A DNA stretch of 64,000 bases from Tidjanibacter massiliensis (GCF_900104605.1 NZ_LT629960.1:372001-436000); one strand, 5' to 3'. Counted from the stretch's first letter, positions 27,194 to 36,428 are shown. Numbers and translations: made by a program. The notes: generated by a model from the letters alone, not told the origin.

Positions 27194-29182
27194 ATGGGAA
27201 GATTTTTGTATCTGTACGCAACATGTCTTGTGTGGGTCTGCGGGAGTGTCTGGGCGCAGGAGCCGCGAACGCATGAATTCGGCCGCATGACGGTACGGGA
27301 GTTCATGGAGAGCGAACGGCTTCGGGAAACGGGCGCCGAGGCTGTGGTGCTGTACAGTCTCGGAGATTATGCATTCCTGCACGATGATTGGTTCATGGAG
27401 GGGAAGGAGCCTTTTCCGGTCTTCAGTGCGGGGCTTGAAACGCGTATTAAGATACTCTCTCCCGAAGGGGTGCGTTACGGTATGTTCGAGTTCCCGTACG
27501 AGGAGTTCAGCTGGCCCGACGGTATCTTCGATATAGAGGGTTTTACGCATAATATGGACGACTCCGGTCGAATCGTCTCCGTGCCGTTGAAGCTTTCCGA
27601 TATGTCGGATGCGGATGCCGGTGCCGGAGAACGGGTGAGGCGTATCGTTTTTCCCGATGTGCGTGACGGTTCCGTCGTGGAACTGCGGTGCGTACAGCGC
27701 TCCAGGCATACGCGGATGCCCGAATGGCGCTTCCAGCGCGGAATTCCCGTATTGGTCAGCGAACTCGTCTATACCACCTGTCCCTATCTCGGGTATTCGC
27801 CCGTACTGAAGGGGGCCCGGCGTTACGATTATACGGAGAAGAGGGTGGTGAAGGGACGGCAGCGGGCTGCTTATGAGTATGAACCGGATTATCTGGTTCT
27901 CCGGTATGGAATGAAGAATCTGCCCGCATTTCCACAGGAGGAGTATGCCGGCAACGCCGTCGATGCCGTGGTCAGACTCGTATTCCGTCCGGAGTTTTCG
28001 CTGTCGCCGCGTACCGGCGCACGAACCTCCTATATGCGCACTTGGCGGCAGGTGAATACGGAACTGTCGAAAGAACGCGATTTCGGCAGGTACGTACAGG
28101 CGGCCGCCAAAGAGTACAGAAAGGTGAGGGAAGCCGTTTCGGGAGAGGCCGGCGGGAGCGTCGCCCGGCAGTTGTATGCTTACGTGCGGGACAATTATGC
28201 CTGGAACGGCGTGCAGGCGGCGTGTGCTTCGGGCCGTGTCGCAGACCTCGTTCGGAGCAGGGAGGGCAGCAGTGCCGACCTCAACCTGTTCCTGGCGGGG
28301 CTGCTGCGTGCTGCGGGGACGGATGCCGTACCCGTATTGCTGCGGGTGCGCGGCAGCGGCAGCGTGGAGCGGGAGGCCCCTTCGAAAGATGCCTTCAATG
28401 ATGTTGTCATTCGTGTTACGGATGAGGAGGGCGTACATTTTCTCGATGCGTCGGAACGTTTTGCCGGCTTCGGCGAGCTGCCGGCGCGGTGTGCTGACAT
28501 GGAGGGATTGGTCGCTGAACCCGATACGGAGGAGTGGGTAATGCTGTCGCAGGAGCAGGTCGCCTTCGATGGTCGTGAGGTCGGTATCGTTGTCGATACC
28601 GCCGGTATCGCGGATGTTTCGGTAGTGCGCACTTTCGACGGGGCGGCCGCGATGAATCTGAGGAGCGGCTGCGGCGGGTCTGCCGATGCGCTTGCCCGGA
28701 TGGTGGCAGGGGAGGAGGGGGCATCCGCCGCCCGGACGGAGGCGTGCGACGAACCCGGGAAGCCGCTCGTGGTACGGTATGTTTGTACGGAGGAGGTGGA
28801 GCGGGAAGAGGACGGGACACTGCGCCTTGCCCCCTTCGGGGCGGTCTTCCCCGGGGACAATCCGTTCGGACAGACGACCGTCCGGCACTTTCCGGTCGAT
28901 ATCGTTTTCAGACCCGTGGATGTCTATCGGGTGCGTATCGCAATTCCACAGGGGTACCGGGTGAAAAGCCTGCCGTCCGGCATGAAAGTCGAAGACGGAA
29001 TCTCCCGGTTCACGTATGAGGCCGTCGCAGGAGAGAATGAGGTGGTTATCGAGGCCGAATTCAGCCTTTCGGAGAGCCGCTATCCGGCTTCGGCATACGC
29101 TCTGCTGCGGAAACGGTACGACGGGATGCTTGACGCACTTTCGCGTCCGGTAGTTTTTGAGCCGGAAGAGCTGCTGCCGTAA
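27194..29182 (+). CDS. DUF3857/transglutaminase-like exported protein
   Basis: A 662-aa exported protein with a signal peptide (about 1-21, ending VWA). The N-terminal DUF3857 domain covers about 60-250 (typical ARRYDYTEKRVVKG edge near 215). A transglutaminase-like core lies at about 300-440. At the position of the catalytic Cys it reads REGSSADLNLFLAGLL (Ser near 357); the usual His is Phe in DAFNDVVIRV. So two of the three catalytic residues are gone, as in many relatives. A C-terminal beta domain with PQGYRVKSLPSGMKVEDG (DUF3858 type) ends the protein. It is probably a periplasmic binding protein rather than an enzyme. I use the ATG at 27194. Confidence 0.82.
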   Translation: MGRFLYLYATCLVWVCGSVWAQEPRTHEFGRMTVREFMESERLRETGAEAVVLYSLGDYAFLHDDWFMEGKEPFPVFSAGLETRIKILSPEGVRYGMFEFPYEEFSWPDGIFDIEGFTHNMDDSGRIVSVPLKLSDMSDADAGAGERVRRIVFPDVRDGSVVELRCVQRSRHTRMPEWRFQRGIPVLVSELVYTTCPYLGYSPVLKGARRYDYTEKRVVKGRQRAAYEYEPDYLVLRYGMKNLPAFPQEEYAGNAVDAVVRLVFRPEFSLSPRTGARTSYMRTWRQVNTELSKERDFGRYVQAAAKEYRKVREAVSGEAGGSVARQLYAYVRDNYAWNGVQAACASGRVADLVRSREGSSADLNLFLAGLLRAAGTDAVPVLLRVRGSGSVEREAPSKDAFNDVVIRVTDEEGVHFLDASERFAGFGELPARCADMEGLVAEPDTEEWVMLSQEQVAFDGREVGIVVDTAGIADVSVVRTFDGAAAMNLRSGCGGSADALARMVAGEEGASAARTEACDEPGKPLVVRYVCTEEVEREEDGTLRLAPFGAVFPGDNPFGQTTVRHFPVDIVFRPVDVYRVRIAIPQGYRVKSLPSGMKVEDGISRFTYEAVAGENEVVIEAEFSLSESRYPASAYALLRKRYDGMLDALSRPVVFEPEELLP

Positions 29183-29217
29183 CGGACGGTGGCTCCGCGG
29201 TGTCGGTACGGATGCGG

Positions 29218-30495
29218 TCAGAGAAGGATGCGGTCGGATGGCATCTTCCGTATGTATTTATAAGCGTAGAGCAGGTTGGCGAGGGTCTCCGGTGACAGGG
29301 GATGGTTCCGGAGGTTGGAAAGCGTATTGTCACGGAACTCGTTGCGGCCGTCCACGGACTGTCGGAAATATTTGACGAACTCCTTGTCGGTGATGTACGG
29401 TGTGAGAATGAGGAAAAAGAACTGCGGGGTACCTCCCCGGGCGAGTTCCCGTGTGAAGGCCAGCGGAATAACCTTCAGAATGCGTTCGTTGGAGAGGGAG
29501 AGGCCCTTGTGGGCGGCGTATCGGTCGTAGCCGGTCTCTTCGAAAAATTCCCTTTTCATCTCTTCGCACAGGTATGCCAACAGGTCGCCGGAGGCGAGTC
29601 CCTGACGCGTGTCGGCATTCGGGATGCCGGCAGAGCTGTCGGTTTCTTTGCATGTGGGAGCGGTTGCGGCGGAGGCGGATTTCGGTGGGTTGGCGTAACC
29701 GCTCGTCGTGCCGAGCATATCGGAATAGACGCTCATGCCCGTCTGCCGGCATTTCAGGTAATAACGGTAGCGGGTTTCGAAAGAGCCGCTGCCGCAGTCC
29801 ATGCACCAGACGGCCGATACACCGATGAAATTCATCATGCGGGAGGCGGCCAGGGACGGCAGCGTTCCCGGTCTCTGCGCACTGTCCGTCTGGCGCAGCG
29901 TCTCCCGGAAACTTCCCTTCAGCGGATAATCGAGTGTCAGATTCGTGCGTACCACATCCAGAAAGTCGGATTGGGTGAGCCCGCAGCGGTAACCGTCCTC
30001 CTCCGTCCTCTCCAGATACCTCATGCACAGGATACGGTCATTGTAGGTGGCGGGATTCCTTTTCAGGTAGGCGTCGAGGCCGGGGCGGGTACATTCCGTG
30101 ATGCCGTCGTCCGGATAGCGTACCGGGATATCTCCGTCGGTGCGGATACCGGTATGCGGCCGGAGAGTAAAATCGACCACCTCTTCGTAGGGCAGCGTAA
30201 AGGTCCGTTGCTCTCTGTTCCGGTGTACGGTCATGCGGATATCGGTGCCGGGATAGAGGTTGCCGTCAATTACATCCCGGTAACGGATGAATTCGTCGTT
30301 GCGGATTTTCGTATCGTCGAAGGAGAAGATGAGTTCGCTGACAGTCTTTTCGCTGTGAAAGAACCGTCGCATCATGGTTTCGTACCGGACACGCAACGCG
30401 TGTCTCTTTTTGGCGATGCGGCTGACGGCGAATGTAATTCCTGTTGCGATGAGGCCCGAAACGATGGCCCCGACGACGATTTCCGTCCAGTTCAT
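29218..30495 (-). CDS. Membrane-anchored protein with degenerate Nudix-like domain
   Basis: A 425-aa protein. An N-terminal helix (about 8-28) anchors it with the rest in the cytoplasm. Residues 50-200 hold a beta-rich region with no family I recognise. From about 220 to 360 the sequence follows a Nudix fold: strand FIGVSAVWC (about 223-231), RYYLKCRQTG, and the helix REFFEETGY at 315-323, which fits the second half of the Nudix box. The first half, however, lacks the canonical Glu eight before the Arg (it is Ala), and the preceding glycine is displaced. A Ser/Ala-rich insert (about 273-300) sits inside the domain. Catalysis is therefore doubtful. I use the ATG at 30495, 21 bases downstream of a promoter-like box. 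Confidence 0.7.
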   Translation of the reverse strand: MNWTEIVVGAIVSGLIATGITFAVSRIAKKRHALRVRYETMMRRFFHSEKTVSELIFSFDDTKIRNDEFIRYRDVIDGNLYPGTDIRMTVHRNREQRTFTLPYEEVVDFTLRPHTGIRTDGDIPVRYPDDGITECTRPGLDAYLKRNPATYNDRILCMRYLERTEEDGYRCGLTQSDFLDVVRTNLTLDYPLKGSFRETLRQTDSAQRPGTLPSLAASRMMNFIGVSAVWCMDCGSGSFETRYRYYLKCRQTGMSVYSDMLGTTSGYANPPKSASAATAPTCKETDSSAGIPNADTRQGLASGDLLAYLCEEMKREFFEETGYDRYAAHKGLSLSNERILKVIPLAFTRELARGGTPQFFFLILTPYITDKEFVKYFRQSVDGRNEFRDNTLSNLRNHPLSPETLANLLYAYKYIRKMPSDRILL

Positions 30496-30515
30496 GGCAA
30501 ATCCCTCTTTTTCTG

Positions 30516-30546
30516 CGAAGATACGGTTTTCCGCCGGGAAAGACAA
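30516..30546 (-). promoter_or_regulatory. Promoter of the membrane Nudix-like gene
   Basis: TTG (30546-30544), 20 bases, TATCTTCG (30523-30516) on the minus strand. Confidence 0.5.
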
Positions 30547-30626
30547 CGGCCTGCCTGCCGTTTCCGTGCACGGGACGAGGCCGGACCGCATGGGACTGCC
30601 GGTCGGGGAAAAGGGAACCGGAAAGT

Positions 30627-30657
30627 TTTGAACCGTGAGCAGGAATGAATATTTTTG
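30627..30657 (+). promoter_or_regulatory. Promoter of the small membrane protein
   Basis: TTTG (30627-30630), 19 bases, TATTTTTG (30650-30657). An exact match to the consensus. Confidence 0.75.
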
Positions 30658-30705
30658 CAGTGGATTTTCTGCTGTCCGAGTGAGGAACGGCAGTTGACGG
30701 ATACG

Positions 30706-31041
30706 ATGAAGTTTTCTACGCGTTTGAAATATATCTTCGCCACGCTGCTCATGGGAGCGGTCGTGGTCTTCGACCATGTATGGGGCGGGTGGCTGCCGGA
30801 CGACTATCCCTATGTGGTATGGATACACTACGGACTGCTCGTTCCGGTGGGGTTTTGTCTGGCGGTCAGCCTGGGCATGAATACCGGTAATCCGGAGCGT
30901 AGCGTTTTCGCCGTCACCTGCGGCGTTGCGGCGACGGTGTTGCTCGCCGTACTGCCCGGCATCGGGATGGCTGTGATACTGAACCGATTCGTCCCGATGA
31001 TTATCGGAGCTTTCGTCCAGTGGCTGATTGTTCGTAAATGA
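30706..31041 (+). CDS. Small integral membrane protein
   Basis: A 111-aa hydrophobic protein with three to four predicted helices (about 8-28, 38-60, 66-90, 93-108). There is no signal peptide cleavage motif and no recognisable family. A clear promoter lies 48 bases upstream. It is divergent from the membrane Nudix-like gene, and the two promoters lie 80 bases apart. I see no terminator before tRNA-Arg on the other strand. Confidence 0.75.
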   Translation: MKFSTRLKYIFATLLMGAVVVFDHVWGGWLPDDYPYVVWIHYGLLVPVGFCLAVSLGMNTGNPERSVFAVTCGVAATVLLAVLPGIGMAVILNRFVPMIIGAFVQWLIVRK

Positions 31042-31339
31042 ACGGCATGAACCGTTTCGGATGAAATCCACGGATCGGATTGCATTCGGTCGTAGCAGAA
31101 GCCTGTATTTCCGATAACAGGTCGCTGCCGTGGTATCCGGGAAGCCGGCGGAGAGAAGTGAACCGGTCTTGCAGGAGCCGGGGTATCGGCGGAGTCTTGC
31201 CGCCTGTTTGAGTTCGCTATGAAAGGTATTGGTTCAACCGACAGCGTATTGAACGTTTTGCGGCTTCGACACAACCGGAAAATCCATCGCAAACGACACA
31301 AAAAAGAGACTTACATTGCTGCAAGCCTCTTACCCTCAG
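31042..31339. other. Intergenic stretch
   Basis: The 298 bases between the small membrane gene and tRNA-Arg contain no recognised gene or repeat. Confidence 0.4.
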
Positions 31340-31413
31340 TGACTCCGACAGGATTCAAACCTGTAACCGCCTGATCCGTAGTCAGGTACTCTATTCAGTT
31401 GAGCTACGGAGCC
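31340..31413 (-). tRNA. tRNA-Arg(ACG)
   Basis: A 74-nt tRNA: acceptor GGCTCCG with CGGAGTC (one G-U pair), anticodon stem CCTGA/TCAGG with loop CTACGGA, so anticodon ACG (read as ICG after A34 editing). T arm ACAGG-TTTGAAT-CCTGT. CCA is not encoded. Confidence 0.95.
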
Positions 31414-31561
31414 ATATTTCCTGATTGCGAGTGCAAAGATAGTGATTTTTGAAAACAATGCAAATTTTTTTCGTGTACTTTACAGGTTTCCTTTCGGTAC
31501 TTTATGTCTTCCGTCGGTCGGCGGGGAGAGATGAAGAGTGGAAGGAATTGATATTGAATAA

Positions 31562-31592
31562 GCAATCCGGGAACTGTCTGTTCCCGGATTGC
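31562..31592 (-). terminator. Terminator after the TlpA lipoprotein
   Basis: A perfect 13-bp stem (31562-31574 with 31580-31592) lies 27 bases past the stop codon. On the minus strand TTATTC follows. Confidence 0.75.
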
Positions 31593-31618
31593 TCGATGTT
31601 TGGCCTCTTTTCCGTGTT

Positions 31619-32647
31619 CTATTTGTTGATGAGCTCGGCGAGTTTGGCCTTTACGTCGTCGCCGCGCAGGTTCTTGGCTACGATGGTTCCGTCGGGGCCG
31701 ATGAGGAAGTTGGAGGGGATGCTCTGGATGGCGTATGCCTTCGTGGCCTTTTGCTCTTCGTCATTCATGGCTGCCACGTTTATCCATGTCATTTTGTTGT
31801 CGGCCATGGCTTCTTTCCATGCGTCCGCTTCGCTGTCGAGCGAGACGCCGTATATTTCGAAGCCTTTGTCATGGAACATCTCGTAGGACTTCACGAGGAA
31901 GGGGAGCTCCATCATGCAGGGACCGCACCACGATGCCCAGAAATCGAGCAGGACGTATTTGCCTTCGCCTACCACCGAAGAGAGCGCTATTTCGTTGCCT
32001 TCGGCATCGGGCAGGATGATATCTACGTATTTGCTGCCCACGTCGGTGTTCTTCTTGGCTTCGGCGTGTTCCCGGATTTCACCCGCGAGCTTGGTCTCCC
32101 GGACGGCCGGTGAGAACTGGTCGAGTTTGGCGATGATGGCGTCGCCGTTCCATTCGTTCATCAGGCTTGTCAGGAGATAGAGTCCGAAATAGTTGTCGAG
32201 GTTGGCGTCCATGGCTTCTGCGATGGTGCCTTTCATCTCGTCGGCTATCGCCTGGCGTTCCTCTTCCGAACCGGCCGTGTAGAAGCGTTCCATGATTTCA
32301 TACTGGCGGTCGTTGAGGGCCGTGTTGCTGTCGTTTGCCTTGGTTCCGGTAATTTTCAGCGCTTCGTTTTTCTCTCCTGCGACGGTTATTTTGCCCGGTT
32401 CGAGGAAAATCATTGCCAGAGGCCGGTCGTTGTTGCTGAGCAGGGCGAGCGACGGTTCGTCGGCGGTACCCTGAAGGGTGAACTGGCCGTCGGTGACGGG
32501 TGCTTCGGCGATGTCGTCGCCCGCATCGTTCATCAGCGTCACGGTTCCTTCGAGTCCCGTTACGTTACCCGTGATGGTGTAGCTGTTCTTCTTTCCGCAG
32601 CTGCACAGCATAACCGCCATGGCTGCAATCAATAGGATTTTTTTCAT
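31619..32647 (-). CDS. TlpA-like thioredoxin lipoprotein with DUF4369
   Basis: A 342-aa lipoprotein: lipobox LCSC with Cys17. The N-terminal DUF4369 domain covers about 20-110 (GNVTGLEGTVTLMNDAG). A helical linker (110-200) follows, then a redoxin domain with WCGPC (Cys241, Cys244) and the cis-Pro in SIPSNFLIG near 315. Proteins of this build are common in Bacteroidota; they reduce disulfides in periplasmic proteins. The next gene in the same direction, ruvC, starts upstream at 33281, with 22 bases between them, so this gene may be part of the glyS-coaD-lpxD-ruvC unit. Confidence 0.92.
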   Translation of the reverse strand: MKKILLIAAMAVMLCSCGKKNSYTITGNVTGLEGTVTLMNDAGDDIAEAPVTDGQFTLQGTADEPSLALLSNNDRPLAMIFLEPGKITVAGEKNEALKITGTKANDSNTALNDRQYEIMERFYTAGSEEERQAIADEMKGTIAEAMDANLDNYFGLYLLTSLMNEWNGDAIIAKLDQFSPAVRETKLAGEIREHAEAKKNTDVGSKYVDIILPDAEGNEIALSSVVGEGKYVLLDFWASWCGPCMMELPFLVKSYEMFHDKGFEIYGVSLDSEADAWKEAMADNKMTWINVAAMNDEEQKATKAYAIQSIPSNFLIGPDGTIVAKNLRGDDVKAKLAELINK

Positions 32648-32669
32648 ACTTTTTTGGATTATAACGTGT

Positions 32670-33281
32670 TTATTTCTTTCTTCTTGCTTTTATTTCCCTC
32701 TCCGGGTTGCGGGCGACGAACTCTTCCCAACTGCCCGAACTGCCGCGCCGTCCGCTCTTTGGATGCGTTCCTTCTGCCGGCAGGGGAGAGGTGGTGACAA
32801 AATAGTGACACAAAGCTACTGCCAAACCGTCCGTCGCATCCAGTCTTTTCGGATTATATTCCACTCCGAGCATACTTTTGAGCATGGAAGCCACCTGTTC
32901 CTTCGCCGCTCCGCCTACACCCGTAACGGACTGTTTGATTCGCCGAGGGGCGTATTCGAATACGGGTACCTCCCGGTGAAGCGCGGCGGCCATCGCTACA
33001 CCCTGTGCGCGGCCGAGTTTCAGCATGCTCTGTACGTTCTCTCCGAAGAAGGGCGATTCAAGGGCCACCTCGTCCGGAGCATACGCTTCGATAAGGCCCG
33101 ATACCCGTTCGAAAATATGATGCAGCTTTGCATAGGCATCGGGCAGGCGCCCCAGTTCGATATCCCCCATGGCGATACACGACACGCTGCTGCCCTTCAC
33201 TTCGAGCACACCGTAGCCCATACGGTTCGTCCCGGGGTCTATCCCCATGATGCGCAGAGGCTTGTCTGAGGTCATGTTCAC
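32670..33281 (-). CDS. ruvC: Crossover junction endodeoxyribonuclease RuvC
   Basis: A 203-aa Holliday junction resolvase that cuts four-way DNA with RuvAB. Motifs: IDPGTNRMGYG (Asp near 15), VALESPFFG (Glu near 73), and RLDATDGLAVALCH (Asp pair near 145) supply the catalytic acids. The C terminus has a basic, disordered tail of about 35 residues. The start is the ATG at 33281; another lies two codons later. lpxD ends 43 bases upstream. Confidence 0.95.
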   Translation of the reverse strand: MNMTSDKPLRIMGIDPGTNRMGYGVLEVKGSSVSCIAMGDIELGRLPDAYAKLHHIFERVSGLIEAYAPDEVALESPFFGENVQSMLKLGRAQGVAMAAALHREVPVFEYAPRRIKQSVTGVGGAAKEQVASMLKSMLGVEYNPKRLDATDGLAVALCHYFVTTSPLPAEGTHPKSGRRGSSGSWEEFVARNPEREIKARRKK

Positions 33282-33324
33282 GGTTGCGTTTAGGTCGTGC
33301 GAAGGTCGATGACTGCGTAGAGGA

Positions 33325-34368
33325 TTATTCTCCGGTTTTGCCAGTCAGTTCGTTGAGCTGTTTCTCCATGCGGTAAACCGTCTTGCTCAGTTCGGGCAGG
33401 TTGCGGAATACGGCGTTGGCGCGGTGGTACCGCGAGATGGGCAGGGCAGGGTAGCCGAAATAGACCGTCCCTTCCGGGATGTTGTTCGAGATGCCCGATT
33501 TGGAACCGAGCTGCACGTTGTCGCCGATGGTCAGGTGGCCGGCGATGCCCACCTGTCCGCCCAGCATACAGTGGCGGCCTATTTTGCTCGTACCCGCTAT
33601 GCCGACCTGCGAGGCGCATACGGTATGTTCGCCCACGACCACATTGTGGCCTACCTGTATGAGGTTGTCGAGCTTCACGCCGCGACGGATGACGGTCGAA
33701 CCCATCGTGGCGCGGTCGATGCAGGTATTGGCTCCTATCTCCACGTTGTCCTCCACCACGACGTTTCCTATCTGGGGTATCTTGGCGTATTCGCCCTTCT
33801 CGTCTGGAGCGAAGCCGAAACCGTCGGCCCCGATGACCGCTCCCGCGTGGATGATGACGTTGCTGCCGATGCGGCACCCTTCGTATATCTTGACTCCGGC
33901 ATATATCGTGGTATTGTCGCCTACCGTCACCCCGTCGCCGATGTAGACGTTCGGGTAGATGCAGACGTTGTCGCCGATGCGTGCACCGGCCTCGACGACG
34001 GCGAATGCACCGACGTAGCAGTCGCTGCCGAGCGTCGCGTCGCCGGCGATTTCCGCCCGGTCGCTTATTCCTTTCTTGCGCGGTTTGTGGGCGGCATAGA
34101 GTTCGAGCAGTTTGGCGAACGAGGCGTAGGCGTCTGTCACCCGTACGAGCGTCGCCCGGACGGTGTCCCTGGCTTCGAATTCCCGGTCCACGATTACCAC
34201 GGACGACTGCGTGTCGTACAGGTAGTGTTCGTATTTCGGGTTGGCGAGGAACGACAGCGCTCCCGGGCGTCCCTCCTCTATCTTGGCGAATGTCGAAACG
34301 ACGGCATCCGCATCCCCTTCGACCTCGCCGCCGAGGTAGGCGGCAATCATGCCTGCGGTAAATTCCAT
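33325..34368 (-). CDS. lpxD: UDP-3-O-(acyl)glucosamine N-acyltransferase
   Basis: A 347-aa lipid A synthesis enzyme that adds the second acyl chain (N-linked) to UDP-glucosamine. The N-terminal uridine-binding domain (1-100) is followed by a left-handed beta helix with hexapeptide repeats; the catalytic His lies in VIIHAGAVIGADGFGF. The C terminus is helical, as in LpxD trimers. The gene stands alone without the lpxC-fabZ fusion nearby. It ends 43 bases before ruvC and begins 6 bases after coaD, forming a compact unit. Confidence 0.95.
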   Translation of the reverse strand: MEFTAGMIAAYLGGEVEGDADAVVSTFAKIEEGRPGALSFLANPKYEHYLYDTQSSVVIVDREFEARDTVRATLVRVTDAYASFAKLLELYAAHKPRKKGISDRAEIAGDATLGSDCYVGAFAVVEAGARIGDNVCIYPNVYIGDGVTVGDNTTIYAGVKIYEGCRIGSNVIIHAGAVIGADGFGFAPDEKGEYAKIPQIGNVVVEDNVEIGANTCIDRATMGSTVIRRGVKLDNLIQVGHNVVVGEHTVCASQVGIAGTSKIGRHCMLGGQVGIAGHLTIGDNVQLGSKSGISNNIPEGTVYFGYPALPISRYHRANAVFRNLPELSKTVYRMEKQLNELTGKTGE

Positions 34369-34374
34369 ATCGTG

Positions 34375-34845
34375 CTAAAGGTAATTTTTGATGTCTATGT
34401 TGTCCGGCATCAGTCCCGTCGGGTCGCCGCCGAAGGCGATGAGCTCCCGGATGATGCTCGATGAGATGGCCACATAACGGGGCGGCGTGAAGAGCAGGAC
34501 GGTGGTGATTTCCGGAAAGAGCATCTGGTTTACTACCATCATGTTCCGTTCGTATTCGTAGTCTACCGTATTGCGCATGCCGCGCAGCAGGAAATTCGCC
34601 CCGATTTGGCGGCAGAATTCGCCCGTGAGTTCCGAGTAGACCGCCACTGTCACCCGGTCGTCGGCGCCGTACAGGTCTTCGATGAGCCGTTTGCGGTTCT
34701 CCACGGTCAGCAGCCCGTTCTTCTCCGAATTGGAGCCGATGCCGACCACGATGCGGTCAAATATTTTCAGACCGTCCTCCACGATGGCCTGGTGTCCGAG
34801 TGTGAACGGGTCGAACGACCCCGGAAAGAGCGCCGTTTTTTTCAT
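34375..34845 (-). CDS. coaD: Phosphopantetheine adenylyltransferase
   Basis: A 156-aa enzyme of coenzyme A synthesis (4'-phosphopantetheine + ATP to dephospho-CoA). The nucleotidyltransferase motif GSFDPFTLGHQAI (about 9-21) and the C-terminal ISSSIIRE (about 128-135) match CoaD exactly. The length is standard. lpxD begins 6 bases after its stop codon. glyS ends 6 bases upstream of its start. Confidence 0.96.
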   Translation of the reverse strand: MKKTALFPGSFDPFTLGHQAIVEDGLKIFDRIVVGIGSNSEKNGLLTVENRKRLIEDLYGADDRVTVAVYSELTGEFCRQIGANFLLRGMRNTVDYEYERNMMVVNQMLFPEITTVLLFTPPRYVAISSSIIRELIAFGGDPTGLMPDNIDIKNYL

Positions 34846-34851
34846 GCCGTG

Positions 34852-36393
34852 CTATGCGAGTTTGTCCAGCAGGGCACGCATGCCGGCCTTGCTCTCCACG
34901 AGGGCCGGTATCGCTTCGATGTTCACCCGCTCCTGCCGCATGGTGTCGCGGTCGCGTACCGTGACGGTTCCGTCTTCGGCACTCTGGTGGTCTACCGTGA
35001 TGCAGAGCGGGGTGCCGATGGCATCCTGGCGGCGGTAACGCTTGCCGATGCTGTCCTTCTCGTCGTACTGTATGTTGTAGTCGTATCTGAGCGTGTTCTT
35101 GATGCGGTGGGCGATTTCCGGCAGGCCGTCTTTTTTGACGAGCGGCAACACGGCTGCCTTCACCGGTGCGAGCGGGGCGGGAATGGAGAGTACCGTGCGT
35201 TCTTCGCCGTTCTCCAGCTTCTCCTCCTGATATCCCGCCGAAAGTACCTGCAATACCATGCGGTCTACGCCGATGGAGGTCTCTATTACATAAGGGATAT
35301 AGCTTTCGCCCGTCTCCGCGTCGTAGTAGCGTATCTTCTTGCCGGAGAACTCTTCGTGCCGGCCCAGGTCGAAGTCGGTGCGGGAGTGTACGCCCTCCAC
35401 CTCCTTGAAACCAAACGGGAAGCGGAACTCGATGTCGGCGGCTGCGTTGGCGTAGTGGGCCAGCTTCTCGTGGTCATGGAAACGATAGTTGTCGTCGCCG
35501 AAACCGAGTGCCCGGTGCCACCGCATGCGGGCCTCCTTCCACTTCGCGAACCATGCGAGCTCTTCGCCCGGACGTACGAAGAACTGCATCTCCATCTGTT
35601 CGAATTCGCGCATGCGAAAGATGAACTGCCGTGCGACGATTTCATTGCGGAAAGCCTTGCCGATTTGTGCGATGCCGAAAGGAATCTTCATGCGGCCCGT
35701 CTTCTGCACGTTGAGGAAATTGACGAAGATGCCCTGTGCCGTTTCGGGTCTCAGATAGATGGTGTTCGCTCCGTCGGCCACCGAACCTATCTTCGTATCG
35801 AACATCAGGTTGAACTGGCGTACCTCCGTCCAGTTGCGCGTTCCCGAAATGGGGCAGGCTATCTCGGTGTCGATGATGATTTGGCGCAGGCCGTCGAGGT
35901 CGTTGGCGTTGAGCGCCTGTGCCATGCGGGTGTTGATTTCGTTTCGTTTCGCGGTAATCTCCGCCACGCGCGGATTGGTGGCGCGGAACTGTTCCTCGTC
36001 GAACCGTTCCCCGAAGCGTTTGCGGCCCTTTTCGACCTCCTTGTCTATCTTTTCGTCTTGTTTGGCAATCCAGTCTTCGATGAGCACGTCGGCACGGTAG
36101 CGCTTTTTGGAGTCCTTGTTGTCTATCAGCGGGTCGTTGAAGGCGCCCACGTGTCCCGACGCTTCCCATACGCGCGGGTGCATGAAGATGGCCGCGTCGA
36201 TGCCCACGATGTTATCGTGGAGCTTCGTCATCGAATCCCACCAGTAGCGCTTGATGTTGTTCTTCAGTTCGACGCCCATCTGGCCGTAGTCGTACACGGC
36301 GCTCAGGCCGTCGTATATCTCGCTCGAAGGGAATATGAAGCCGTATTCCTTACAGTGTGCGACGAGCTTCTTGAAAAGTTCTTCTTGTGTCAT
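34852..36393 (-). CDS. glyS: Glycyl-tRNA synthetase, single-chain type
   Basis: A 513-aa class II synthetase of the homodimeric kind, not the two-subunit kind of most Proteobacteria. Class II motifs: IGKAFRNEIVARQFIFRMRE (motif 2, about 210) and GVDRMVLQVL (motif 3, near 395). The anticodon-binding domain occupies the C terminus (410-513; APVKAAVLPLVKKDGLPE). It charges tRNA-Gly. It is the first gene of the minus-strand unit that runs to ruvC. A TACTTTTG -7-like box lies at 36421-36428. Confidence 0.95.
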   Translation of the reverse strand: MTQEELFKKLVAHCKEYGFIFPSSEIYDGLSAVYDYGQMGVELKNNIKRYWWDSMTKLHDNIVGIDAAIFMHPRVWEASGHVGAFNDPLIDNKDSKKRYRADVLIEDWIAKQDEKIDKEVEKGRKRFGERFDEEQFRATNPRVAEITAKRNEINTRMAQALNANDLDGLRQIIIDTEIACPISGTRNWTEVRQFNLMFDTKIGSVADGANTIYLRPETAQGIFVNFLNVQKTGRMKIPFGIAQIGKAFRNEIVARQFIFRMREFEQMEMQFFVRPGEELAWFAKWKEARMRWHRALGFGDDNYRFHDHEKLAHYANAAADIEFRFPFGFKEVEGVHSRTDFDLGRHEEFSGKKIRYYDAETGESYIPYVIETSIGVDRMVLQVLSAGYQEEKLENGEERTVLSIPAPLAPVKAAVLPLVKKDGLPEIAHRIKNTLRYDYNIQYDEKDSIGKRYRRQDAIGTPLCITVDHQSAEDGTVTVRDRDTMRQERVNIEAIPALVESKAGMRALLDKLA

Positions 36394-36420
36394 TATTTTG
36401 TGCCTCTGCGTTTAATATGC

Positions 36421-36428
36421 CAAAAGTA
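36421..36428 (-). promoter_or_regulatory. Possible -7 box for glyS-coaD-lpxD-ruvC
   Basis: TACTTTTG on the minus strand, 27 bases upstream of glyS. The nearest TTTTG upstream is 24 bases away, longer than usual. Confidence 0.45.
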
